A stretch of DNA of 64,000 nucleotides from Valencia hispanica (lineage: Eukaryota; Chordata; Actinopteri; Cyprinodontiformes; Valenciidae), in the NCBI GenBank assembly GCA_963556495.2, contig OY747722.1, forward strand, positions 26,108,501 through 26,172,500. The letters are read 5' to 3'. Of the stretch, positions 22,889 to 33,660 are shown piece after piece. The first letter of the stretch is position 1, and the number at the start of each line of letters is the position of its first letter. The notes under the pieces are model-generated. The model was not told the origin of the DNA, did not search any database, and saw nothing but the letters and a program-made list of their open reading frames with translations. A program made the translations under genes and the position numbers.

Positions 22889-22923
22889 ACCATAGACATA
22901 TATTCTCTATATATGTCTATGGT
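22889..22923. repeat. Perfect 15-bp inverted repeat with 5-nt loop
   Basis: Arms 'accatagacatatat' and 'atatatgtctatggt' are exact reverse complements separated by 'tctct'. It could form a strong hairpin. It resembles two joined terminal repeats of a MITE with the body deleted, which is inference. Confidence 0.9.
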
Positions 22924-24071
22924 CTAAACGCTGCACAGTAGCTGCTGTCACTACTTGTTCACGTATTATTCATGTGACTTCACCCCGTTCGGCTGAAACA
23001 AGGGGACGGTGTTGCCAACGTAGCGACTATGTCACTATATATACACACAAGTGTTTAGAGCCCTCTTGCGACTCTTTTACAAAAAAGCGACAAATCTAGC
23101 AACTTTTTATGGTGCTGTTTGAGACCTTTGGAAACACCGACGTAAAACACGCATCGTTGTTACTGTTCTCAGCGAACAGCTGTGCTACAGTGAGCCCAGA
23201 GCGCTAACAACAAGCAGCTCCATCCGCCTGCATGCTCTGCTCAGCCTGATGCTTCAGCATGAAAGACGAAAGAGAAATAAGGTCTGCCCCGTCTTCACTG
23301 AAGGCAAATGTTTGGGCCATCTGAAATGACTTATCCATGCTAATGATCACCCTTAGCTACTTTTTAATACAAATTTGTAAGTATATTAGAGCGATCTCTC
23401 TTTTATAAGCTACACTCAAACATCCGGCAGAGCTGCACACATGCGGCACATTCAAGGAACATTGGGAATATATGCTGAGTTCAATAATGTAGGACTTTTA
23501 AAACTTGTGACAAAAAACACTGAAAATAACATAAGCCATAAACTTCTGTTTAATGGCGGTTGATAAGCAACGTTTGGTGCATACAAAATATACCAGACTT
23601 ATTTTCTACTAAGTACTAAAGAACAAAGAAAAGCTATATTCTTTCTATTGATTGTGTCTTCTTTAAATATCAGCAATTTTTTCAGAACTAGAAATTTTGT
23701 TTAAAATGTCTTGTATGTCCAGCTGCAATTTGATATCTTGTACATTTTGTACCAGTTCTCTTCTCTCAACAGTTTACTTTAGGCAAAATAATATAACCTG
23801 TTGCACAGTTTCTTCTTGAAGACAAGGTTTTTAGAGATTGAAAAATACATTTTGCATTGATCCTAGACCGTTTTTGTCTGTGCTATAAAACCAGCAACCT
23901 CTGTAGCAACAGTACTATAAGCTGAAAAACTTAACATACAGTCCTGATATGGCTGTTAGTGCATAACAATATCTTGTTGCATAGAACAAAACAAAACAAA
24001 ATTCAATTTCTTTTTTTTAAAGGAAATTTATTTATAAGAATTTTATAAATAAAATAAGAATTTAGTGATTT
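22924..24071. other. Degenerate hAT-like sequence, no coding capacity
   Basis: Contains 'gttgccaacgtagcgac' at about 23034 and a block at 23503-23640 that is recognisably similar to 36500-36645 inside the hAT MITE at 36.2-37.0 kb. The shared landmarks are 'aagccataaacttc', 'gtttaatgg' and 'aagtactaaa'. It probably belongs with the hAT-like right end at 24915-25005. No transposase frame survives. Confidence 0.45.
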
Positions 24072-24732
24072 AAAGGTTGAATATGTAACATTTTCATAAA
24101 AAGCTATTTAAAAAAAATAATAATAATACCTCCACGGGTGTTTCAAATGGTGCAAAAATGAAATCATTTTAATTTAAATATAATAAAATAGTATTAAAAT
24201 ATAATAAAATATTAATTTTAACGGGCACGACAATGACGTAATGTTTACACCTACCGCCAGTAGTGGCTGCGGGATGCCAGATACGGTCTCTATGATCCAA
24301 CTATGTGGTCGTACAACTTGGCTGGTATTGGGAAAAATGGCTGAGTATGCAAGTCAAGCAGCATCTTCAGAGCCCTAGAGGAGATATCGTTGTCTGTCTC
24401 AGGAGAGGAGTGACCGGAGAAGAACAGAAACTAGAGTAGTTTTAGGGGAAGCCTACACTAGATGGACCCACATAAAACATGTCCACGGCGTCAAACACAC
24501 GCGGAAACGGCAACTTTCCTCCTGGATCGGTAAGTTAAGTCACTTGCTAACTTTAGCTGTCAGTTAAACTGCTCTTAAATACATTCCTCACTGGACGCAG
24601 TTCAGGCTGGTAACTGGGCCTATCGGCAGCGAACCAGGCAACCCAACAGCTGGAATTATTTTTCCATTGTTGTAGCTACAACTTAGACCCACTAGATGCC
24701 GCTATAGTGTTCATGTTCCATATCCAACCTTT
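24072..24732. mobile_element. Non-autonomous DNA transposon with AAAGGTTGRATATG ends
   Basis: A 661-bp segment flanked by 19-bp inverted repeats matching at 17 of 19 positions: 'aaaggttgaatatgtaaca' at 24072-24090 and the complement of 24714-24732. The interior is more GC-rich than the surroundings and includes 'tagatgccgctatag' near the right end. No transposase. The target duplication is ambiguous because the flanks are TTTAA/TTAAT. It lies inside the hAT-like region, so it is nested. Confidence 0.65.
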
Positions 24733-24914
24733 AATAAATGATTAATTAATTAATTAATACTATTAAATAATATTTAATCAATTAAATTCTTACTTAGTGA
24801 ATCAAGAATTTAATAAATAAAATAAGAATTTTATTCAATTTAAATATTTTCAGTTTTGTGAATTGAATGGTAATGTTTACTGAAAATAAAATGACGTGCA
24901 ATTAGTATTTTTCT

Positions 24915-25005
24915 AAAACAAAATAATCGTTTAGACTAATCGATTAGTCGGTAAATTAGTCGTTAGACTAATCGAAATTAAATTAGTTGTTTGTGGCAGC
25001 CCTAC
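24915..25005. mobile_element. hAT-like right end (ATTAGTCG repeats, GGCAGCCCTA)
   Basis: Subterminal repeats of 'cgattagtcg' and 'tagtcgttagac' run into 'ggcagccct'. This is the reverse of the TAGGGCTGCC-type hAT terminus seen in many fish elements. The matching left end was not identified; it may lie at about 23 kb, separated by the nested element. Confidence 0.5.
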
Positions 25006-27199
25006 TTGCTACTTTTTATTTTTTTCGAAGCTCAGTACATCACTCTTGCTGGACCTAACTCGGCACCAGAACTTCTAATTGGGGTCCGACTGATACGTAC
25101 CAAGTGGCAAGCCCCTTTTTAAAGTTCTTGAAATTTTCTTGTTGTTCATACATTTTCCCTTCTGGCGATTTGTATCTCACTAAGTCCTAAACACACACAC
25201 ACACAGTATTATACCATCTTCTTCAGTGAACATCTTGCGACAGTAATTGAATGTAAAAATAGCAGGGAAATACATTGTTTACTTATGTTGTTGATCGTGC
25301 ATAGCCGGATATCCCAGCATCTCAAATCTAAGTGGCTTTCTAACTGGGAACTACAACAAGAGATAAATTGGCTATGTTATTGGCAGATATACATTCCAAC
25401 TCCAGACCTATATGAACATGTAAAGCAGCGACTAGCTTTCGCACAGTTCAGTTTGTATTGGGAGTTCTTAAAATTCTCTCCACCAACTCTATTAAAGATC
25501 AGTGAACTACATAAATTCAAATTCAATCCATTAAGATTTAAAAATACCTTGTAAATCCCAGAACAGAGTTAGATGTTGTAGTAAGACTCACTGTTGAACA
25601 TTGAGTTCAATTAAAGGATTTATCTCTTTAACTGAGACAGGGTGATTCATTTAATTCATTTATAATTTCAAGTTGGGTAAGTGCTATTGAAAAATTGCAC
25701 CCGATGCAGTTCTGCAGAAGAACTGAATGGAATGCTGCAGTGCATTAAGTAAAATTTGGGATGCAGGCTGACTTAAGTTTTCTCTGTTTATACATTTAGC
25801 AGAGTCCTTAAAGTGTATTTTATTGGAATTGTATCACATGTGGATGAGTGCTAAGCTCACATCTTGCTAAACTAGTTGAAGCAGTCCAGGTAGATTATGT
25901 TGTTTGTTTGTAAGTGGTTGTTTGTACCACTATAAATTCTGAAGACACGTTCATATTCTGGCTAAAACATAAACCTTTGGCCTCCTTGTGGCTAGAACAA
26001 GTCCATCTATTTATTTGTAATTTCTTAGCCTTCTCTGAGTTGCATTCCTTCAAAGAAATGTGACAAACTTTGGTCGACTGGATGGATGCAGTTTTTTTCA
26101 TAATGCACGCTGGAATCTATCAAAATGTCCACCATAATGTTTACTAAGGCCAACAAATCCACATGAAACTCACTTCTTTGTCTTTACAAAAATTCGAGTA
26201 ATTTCTTACAATCCCTTCTAAAATCAGTGACAATGTTCATTGTGTGTATATAATTGTTTTTGGCATGTTATTTAAAAGATTTCTTGTTTTTGTGAAATTC
26301 TACATTGGAAATATATATTTTTTTAGATAAAACCAAAACAGTTTTGTAAAACAAAATGCACCTCTGCCTATTTGCTTTAGGTAAACCAGTCTAGACTGTA
26401 TTGGGTTTACTCTGAAAACAGGTTTTCTTTGAACAGTGACCTCTTGTTTGTCATTGTCCTTGATGTCAGGGTTGATTTGCTCTTTCACAGAGGGAAGGTA
26501 CCCATGGGGGAAACAAGACGCTAACATCTGTGGACCACCGTCTTCAAAACCTGCTTGCATAAATTACAACCTTCAGAAAATGTACATAGATCCGTACCTT
26601 TCTAAATCCTAAAAATCACCCATGTATTTTTCCAATGACATCCAATAACCCTTTTGCAATTTATTATAGTTACTGAAACTAATAAATGTGCCTATGAAGC
26701 ATTTTCCAATTAGTATAATTTGCAATAAAATTGCAGCTATTAAGTCATGCGTTCGCCTTTCTTTATCCACAGTTACAGACTATTTAGTGCAGTGGTTCTC
26801 ACAGTCAGGAGCGGCAGCTATAATTACCAATATGATGTTACATTACCTCTATTTTCTTTCTCTTGAAGCTCTGCGAGTATCCGAACCTACAAAATACTAC
26901 TCACTACCTACTCTGTTACCATGTTACTTAATACCCCAACCCCCACATGTGTTGGACAGGACTGATACATTACCCCGGTGGGAAAGCATTAGAGAAGCCT
27001 AAATATTGATGGAGCCTTTTGAATAGCTCCTGTTTTGGTTTCAAAGTCAATTTTAAGAGTTAAATACAGTGGCATAAGCGGTGTTGAAAAATCATTTTTG
27101 GACTTTATAGCCCTTTTAAGATATAAAAATTCTAAGATTAATGGCTTAGGCCCAGCCTACAGCACTAATTATGTTCCAGATGCAGAAGAAGTACACTGT
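25006..27199. other. Intergenic, nothing recognised
   Basis: AT-rich DNA with a short (CA)n patch at about 25191-25204. Frames such as those at 25285 and 26300 lack any motif I know and have no supporting context. Confidence 0.45.
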
Positions 27200-28072
27200 G
27201 GAAATTAAATGTTTGATACACTGCCAATTTTCAAGTTGTCGCACTCACAAAAAAGATAAAAGGTCTGTAACTTTCAGCACACCTCAACTGAAAGAGACTG
27301 AAATGAAAAACAATCCAGTAAATCACATTTTATGACTTTTAAAGAATTATTTTCCTTTTAATTTCAATAAATAAGTATTTGATCACCTACCAACCAGCAA
27401 GAATTCTGGCTGTCACAGACCTCTTGTTCGTCTTTAAGAAGCCCTACCTACTATTCAAGAAACAAGAATCTTTATTGTCACTATGCAAAACACAATGACA
27501 TTTTGTACAGCAGCTCTTGGCTTAAAACACACTAAAATATATAAAAATAGAATGAAATATAAAACAACAGTGCAAATTAAAAAGTTGAAAAAGGCCAGTG
27601 TGAATATATTCCACATATTACAGTGTGTTGATGTATAAAGTGCAGGTATCTGTCTGCAGGGTTGACAACAATGTTCAGTCCATGGGTGGGAGGGTGGGAG
27701 GTGGATGTATGAGATGGGGTAATGGAATTCATAGCTCTGGGGAAGAAGCTAGAAGAAGAAAGATGTGTAAAATCCCAAGAACACCATCCCAACCGTGAAG
27801 CTAGGGGGTGGAAACATCATGCTCTGGGGATGCTTTTCTGCAAAGAGGACAGGGCGACTGCATAGTATTGAGGAGAGGATGGATGGGGCCACGTATCGCG
27901 AAACTTTGGGCAACAATCGCCTTCCCCAGTAAGAGCACTGAAGTTGGGTCGGGGCTGGGTCTTCCAAGGCAACTAAGGAGTGGATGCCTAAGAGGGATTT
28001 CAAGGTTCTGGCTGGTCCTAGCTGGTCTCCAGACCGGGCTTTCATAGATAGATTATCCAACAATAAAACCAT
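27200..28072 (+). mobile_element. Tc1-type transposon remnant split by a LINE tail
   Basis: The left part (27200-27445) matches the 5' region of a teleost Tc1 element as I recall it, including 'aagtatttgatcacctacc' and the 'aagaattctggctgtcac' block that follows. The right part (27770-28072) matches the transposase around the GGG-MLWGCF-GRMDGAxY region. Between them sits a minus-strand LINE 3' region (27448-27750). The transposase reading frame is broken many times. Confidence 0.65.
27448..27750 (-). mobile_element. LINE 3' UTR fragment nested in Tc1
   Basis: Read on the minus strand it ends in 'tgacaataaagattcttg', a typical LINE 3' terminus. Further in it contains the 'agcttcttccccagagct' block (27741 downwards) common to fish LINE 3' UTRs. 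It is noncoding and 5'-truncated. Confidence 0.55.
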
Positions 28073-29589
28073 TTGTAAATGTTGAGATCGTTGACATTTG
28101 CTATAACACTGTCAGGTTTTCACTTTGGTTTAAGGACTGCAAAGGCCTTGGTGACCTGTAAAAAAACACAACATATCTATAATAAATAAATAAATTAATT
28201 AATCAGAATTCCATAGCCACTTCCCATCAATGAATGCATCATTGCATCCTGATAGAATATCAAAATCAACCGGAAGGCTGCTTAGAAAATGTTTTGGCCA
28301 TCAAGAATCATGTAACATGAACCAAAATTCACACATCAATTAATCCTCATGTGTTTCTCAAACTCAACCACTAGTTCTAAACTTTGTTTGATAAATAGCC
28401 TTAACTTAAAAATCAAATGGCAAAGTTAAGGACTTAGTGAAAATTGATGTTTCGTTATCAAGCTCAGTGTCAACTGATAATGGTCCTTGGCTGTAGGACA
28501 ACAGTGGTAAGTTTGGCTTTTTATTTAGTTTTTATCTATAGGGTACCATGTTGGCATTAATTATGAATGAGGTTCAGATTTAAGACAACTCTGTATTTCT
28601 ATACGTGGGTTTCACACGGAAAGGGTTGTGTCAAACATTTTGGGGTACGCCACACCCCTAATGACACCTTTATTAATTTGCACCATCAATCAGACTAAGC
28701 TTAACCTATGGCCTTAGTAACTGCAAGTTAACCATCCACCCAAAGTTAAACAGTATTATTCCCATAACCATTGGATTGTTTTCCATCAGTTGCCAACAGA
28801 CAATGAATCAAGATGAATGAGGCATCTTGTGGAAGTAACCACAGAAAATTCTACATGTGTCCTCCTTTTACTTTGCAGACAATCCGCCAACAAAGGAAAA
28901 TCCTTCACCTGCATCATGGTTCAGCACCGATCACCATCAGAGAAGAAACAACAACTTCTGCAAGGGATTAACAGCACTGCTGCAAATTAGGTATGATTTT
29001 AGGTTTCAGAAATAACGTTCAAAACACTGTTTTACAAGAGACTGTAACTGCTGTACCTGCAGCAAAAGGTGGCTCAACAAGTACGTCACTATCCCGGTCC
29101 ATTTTGCATTGTTCTAAAGCCATTGAAGATTGTTGGTGTAATGTGACAAAGTGGGGAAAGGTCAATGCCGTTTGAATCCTATTGCAAGGCTCTGTAAAGC
29201 CATCCAGATTGGTCCATGATAGAGTGATAGTAGGTCTACCCTGGTCAGAATCCAGGAGCAAAATATCAACGAAACACAAATTAGTGCATTTCATAATGGG
29301 AATCCTAACCGCAGTGGTCCAGCACCTGTAATAGTGATATGTTTTTTTAAACTCAAGGGTGCAGATTGAACAAGAAAACATTCAAGTCAAACTGACAGGT
29401 CGGATGGCGACGTTGCTCGTGGAGACCGATGTCAGGATATTGTTGTAAAGAGAACATGGAAGATGAGATACTGATAGCAATATAAGGTGTGAGGGGAAAC
29501 AAAGTTGTTATCTGTCCTTATTTTCACAGTTTCCCAAATAGACAGTAACAGGCTATTTTCACTCCTCTCTCCTTTTCAGTTTCTCATTG
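28073..29589. other. Intergenic with a faint Tc1 trace at 28993-29092
   Basis: The stretch around 29040-29085 encodes a peptide like the Tc1 transposase C-terminus (AAKGGSTS) but is strongly diverged. The remainder is AT-rich and unrecognised. Confidence 0.4.
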
Positions 29590-30015
29590 TTACACTGTCT
29601 TGTTTCCACATTCTCAGAGGGAAAAGGAAGCGGTGGGAAGTGCCAATTTTAAAAAGAGGGGGGGTCTCGGTAGATTCTGCGGCCTTCTCCGTTTCTCAGC
29701 AACTTCACACCTCAGATTGTGCTATAAAGAGAAGGACGAAAAACAGAAAACACACCCACACCCTCCCTCTCTTCTTCCTCCTCCTCCTTTTTTTCCATCC
29801 TCTCTCTGCCTGCAAATATTGGATTCAGCTTGGAAGGTCTGCTCCCACATTTGATCCTCGGCGCTCCCCTCCAGGGATTGAGTGAAGTGCCTTATGCATA
29901 TGTGTGTGTGTGTGTTTTTAGATGTGTTGAAAAAGAAAAAAAATGTCAGCCTTCAGCGCTCCTGGCCTGTTAAACAGTTTCCATAGCAACATCCAAGGAT
30001 AGTTTAGCAGGTACG
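29590..30015 (+). promoter_or_regulatory. Promoter/first-exon-like patch with strong X-box
   Basis: A polypyrimidine stretch (29760-29815) is followed by a GC-richer block and a near-perfect palindromic RFX X-box, 'gtttccatagcaac' (29977-29990). About 18 bases on lies a good splice donor context, 'agcaggtacgag' (about 30006-30017). No known repeat is recognised across it. X-boxes of this kind mark promoters of ciliary genes and some neuronal enhancers. No coding exon is identified downstream, so this is a candidate only. Confidence 0.35.
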
Positions 30016-30369
30016 AGGACGCTGGAGCTCAGAGGAGTCCTCACCCGGCGGCCTCTTAGTGAACTGTCTGACACTGACTGACGGCTGGAGGTTTGATTGA
30101 GGCCTGTCGTGTTGTGTCAACTGATCGGTTTACAGAGTAGGCAAGGGACATGCTGCACTGCAGTGGAAGTAAAACACTGATAAATGGCAAAAGGCATTCC
30201 CATAAATCTCTGGTATAGCACAGATGTGGCAGGACTAGAGATACGCTAGATAGAACGTAAAGATACAGACATCAATGGCGGACTGTTAGGTAGATCTGTG
30301 CTTCTCAAACTTCTTGAACCTTCTTCCAAGGACGTCTAGCAAAGGATAAAGAATGTTTTCTGGTCTGGT

Positions 30370-30762
30370 GTGTCTTGATTTCATCTGTGACATTCAGATG
30401 ATGGTCCAAATTTGGTGCAAAAACGACATGAAAACATAGATTTGTCCTTCATGGTTGCAGCTGCTCAGGCTGGTGGTTATGGTGTAAGACCATAATAAGT
30501 TAACTTCTTGAACACGAAAACGTATACTGTACTCCAGTGGCCTCTATATTCTGAACATCTCAATCCAAGAGAACTTTTGGGATCTGCATCATGAGAAATT
30601 ATAAATCTGCAGCAGCTGCAGTATCATGTCAGTATTGATCAAAATCTCAATGTTTCTGATACCTTCTTAAATCAATGCCACAAAAAAAGAAGGTAGTTCT
30701 AAAGGCGAAAGGGGTTCCAACCCTGTTCTAGCAAGGTGTACCTAATAAAACGTGTGCAGCTC
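30370..30762 (+). mobile_element. Tc1/mariner-family transposase remnant
   Basis: Matches, in order, a second fish Tc1/mariner-type transposase gene as I recall it: the 'gtgtcttgatttc' part, the catalytic-core end ('tggcctc', 'atctcaatcca') and the 3' end 'ctagcaaggtgtacctaata'. A central piece of the transposase is missing and frames are broken. Confidence 0.6.
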
Positions 30763-32124
30763 CTGAGATGAATGATAAGATAGATGAAAGATAGTACGTA
30801 CATGAAAATGAGACATGATCATGATTTTTGTGTTTTCACAAACAGGGCAAAGGTTTCACATATCCCAAACTCTGTTTTAAATAATCTGTAGGTAGTGTAG
30901 AATATTCCAGTCCAGATTTGATCAGTTCAAATGTTGAGGATTTTCTGTTGGGCTAATTGTAAGGTAGTGCTAAATCCACCTAAAAAAGTATTTTAAATGC
31001 TCCATTTTCTGTTTCCACTAATGTGTATGTAAAATGACCCCTTTCAGCTTTGATCTGTGCATTTCTTTGCATCCTAGAGATGAGTAAATGGATTCCAGAC
31101 TCATTCAAAACAGGGAATTTGCCCTTTAATTTAGCGCTGATCAGAAGGACCGAAGCAGATGCTAACCCCAACATAGTTAGTGGTTAATTGCCCTTGGTGG
31201 TATTCTCACAGTGCTAACTAGTCATTCATATAATTTCTGCCATTGTTCTGCAACACAAACCATTTAAAAGTGGTGGAGGCTTCTTCAATGCTTGTACAAT
31301 TGACCATTGTCTGCTTTGTTTTAGCTAACTCTCAGCACAACTTCAATTCAAAATAAGAGCAGTAAACATAGATCAAACAGGAAGCCAATATAAAGCTATC
31401 CCTTTCAAATTTGGGGTTCATAGTAATGAATTACCTCACATGAGATCTTGTAGCTGAGATCTCATTACATTCTAACCTTATAGATAAATAAAGGAAGTAT
31501 CGTTTGACTTAAGGACGCGGTGGAAGAATGTTCAATATCAACATCATTGTGAACCTATGAGAATGAGACTGAGCTGCAGGTGGCCAGTAAAAAATGTAAA
31601 ATCTTTTTTTAACTCAGCAGTGAAGTAGAGTTTCTTGGTTGAAAACAAGGTGCTACCATTAAACGGAACAATAACAAGAGTATAGCTAACATGGCTGACT
31701 AAAGAGTTAGCTGCTGGGTTATTTGTTAGCTTTCCCTGAACTTTTGTCAAAACTGTCCTGAAAACGTCTCTAAGTTTTTGTTCTATTATTCATTAAAAGC
31801 TGGTAAGCAAGCAAAGTTGTAAACTTGAAGTATGACATCATCTGAGTCGGAGACTTTTATTGGCTGGTTTTCTGCCTCTCACTGTCGGACCTTCTCCACC
31901 CGATGCCTGACTACCTGCTTCCATCTGACACCCATCATGACCGACAACCACCCACCATGCCAGTAGTATGGTATGGTATGTGCCACTGACAGAAGCACAT
32001 ACGTAAAATAGCTTACAGTAATTTTTTTTACAGAAAAAGTTCTATGTAACTGCCTTGGTCTAGACTGTAGAATCTACTTAGCCAAACAAGTCTATGAGCC
32101 AAGCTTTCAACAGTGTACAGTATA
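30763..32124. other. Intergenic, nothing recognised
   Basis: AT-rich with short accidental frames. A 'ggtatggtat' mini-repeat sits at about 31970. No gene or repeat family recognised. Confidence 0.4.
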
Positions 32125-32232
32125 TGGCCGACCATGGTTCAATTGGAAGAGTAGTTGTTTTGTAAGTTGTCGGTGTGATTCCAGTCTCCTCCTGCCACAT
32201 GTCGATGGAGAAGGCACTTAACCCCAAACGCT
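32125..32232 (+). mobile_element. tRNA-derived SINE scrap
   Basis: A tRNA-like A-box region ('ggttcaattggaagagtag', from 32137) is followed by a diverged B-box 'ggtgtgattcc' (32172-32182). Then comes the 'ggcacttaaccccaa' body segment seen in fish tRNA-type SINEs. Both ends are eroded. Confidence 0.5.
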
Positions 32233-33510
32233 ACATCCATTATTTCCGTTTATCTTATCCTAATTAGGTTGTCTTCAAAATGGGAAAAATAACTTAAATC
32301 CATGACTGTCCCATAACATCTGTAACAAGGCTAGCTAAGTCTTCTACGAAAATCCTAAAATAATTGGTTGATCAGAACCTCAACTACTATTCAGTTTAAC
32401 TTCGAAGATATTCAAAACAGGATGCAGAATAAACCCCGTCTAGACAAATCCTTCTGATTGGCTACTATTTTTCATCTAACAGGTATAATCAAACACAGGT
32501 TCCTTTTGTTGTCAACCACGAAAAACAAAAATCAGGATTGGATATATTCATTCAGACCAAAAATAGCTTGTTTGAATGGATTGCATTTCTATACATATCC
32601 AATATTTACTTTAAATTAGTGAGTGCGGTTGTGTGTTGTGGAGAGATCAAGCATAAAAACCGCCTATAAGGGGCTGAGTCTGCACAGTGCATACATCACA
32701 GACAAAGGACGCCCCAAACACTGACAGGTCCAGTAATTGCCTTCAGCCGATCATAAAATTGCATGAATTGCATCAGTCTTGCATCGCTGATGGGGGGGAG
32801 GAGTCGAGAGGACGCGGTTCGTCCTGGGTTTGAATGCTGGGTGCGCTTCAGTGCAGCTTCAGTTAATTAAAGCCCAAATGCTCGGTGCAGAGCAATGCCT
32901 CAACAAACTGCCGGCTGTCGCTGAAAGTCAACTGCATGAGCGGATTCCTAGTTATTTGTGATATTTTCACCTCCATTTCAGAGATTCTATTAATCTCTAG
33001 CCATCTTATGTCTGCAAATAGATACTTTTCTATACTTAATTGGATTGTCAGCCTCATCATTTTGACAGAATGAAGGTGCAGTTGTGCACGTTTCCCTTCT
33101 CTCAGTAACATATTAGATAAAGTAATTTATCGGATAAAACAAATACAAGGAACATGTGAATGAGTGCAAAACCCCATACACAACACAGAATATGAGCATT
33201 GATCCTTGTTTTTATTTAGAAATATCCCCTCCTTAAACCCATATCAGTCATTTTTATGTGCAGGACCCAACATTGACATTTTCAGGGGCCCTACAGCCAA
33301 GACAGTTGTCCTGTGTTTAATTTAGGCTGATCTCTACTGTACATCACAGAGCAAGAGGCTCGACTTCTGTCTGTATCCGCTTGATTTATTGGAACTGAAA
33401 TAAATCTGTCATACTCACGGGGGCTGGGAAGCATGCTTCTCTATTTTTATGTCTAATTTAGTTCCTTTCACATTCAAGTTGGCTGTTCAAGCAGAAATGA
33501 CTGATGGGCC
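32233..33510. other. Intergenic; 32770-33110 looks unique
   Basis: The segment at 32770-33110 is of even composition and rich in homeodomain-type motifs (ttaattaa, attaatct). It carries no repeat signature, so it is a possible conserved non-coding element. No coding evidence. Confidence 0.35.
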
Positions 33511-33660
33511 TAAGGTGCCTTGCAAAAGTATTCCCATTTTGTTCATGTACAAACATCCGGGTATTTTACTGGGATTTTATCAGATAAACCAAAATAAAGT
33601 TGAAATGAAATTAGAGGAAATTAGACAAGTGTGCATTTTTCCCCACCCCCATTAGTTAAG
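33511..33660 (+). mobile_element. Tc1-type inverted terminal repeat fragment
   Basis: The run 'ggtgccttgcaaaagtattc' followed by 'ttttactgggattttat' is the terminal repeat region of a common fish Tc1 family. The same repeat, inverted, closes the element at 49300-50040. Only one end is present. Confidence 0.6.

Noticed and set aside
28993..29175. 60-codon plus-strand frame as a small gene
   Set aside because: Its middle resembles the Tc1 transposase C-terminus, so it is best explained as a diverged transposon remnant.
29505..29885. 126-codon plus-strand frame with Arg/Lys and Pro-rich parts
   Set aside because: It crosses a polypyrimidine tract and has an equally long competing frame. It is more likely an untranslated promoter-proximal region or chance.
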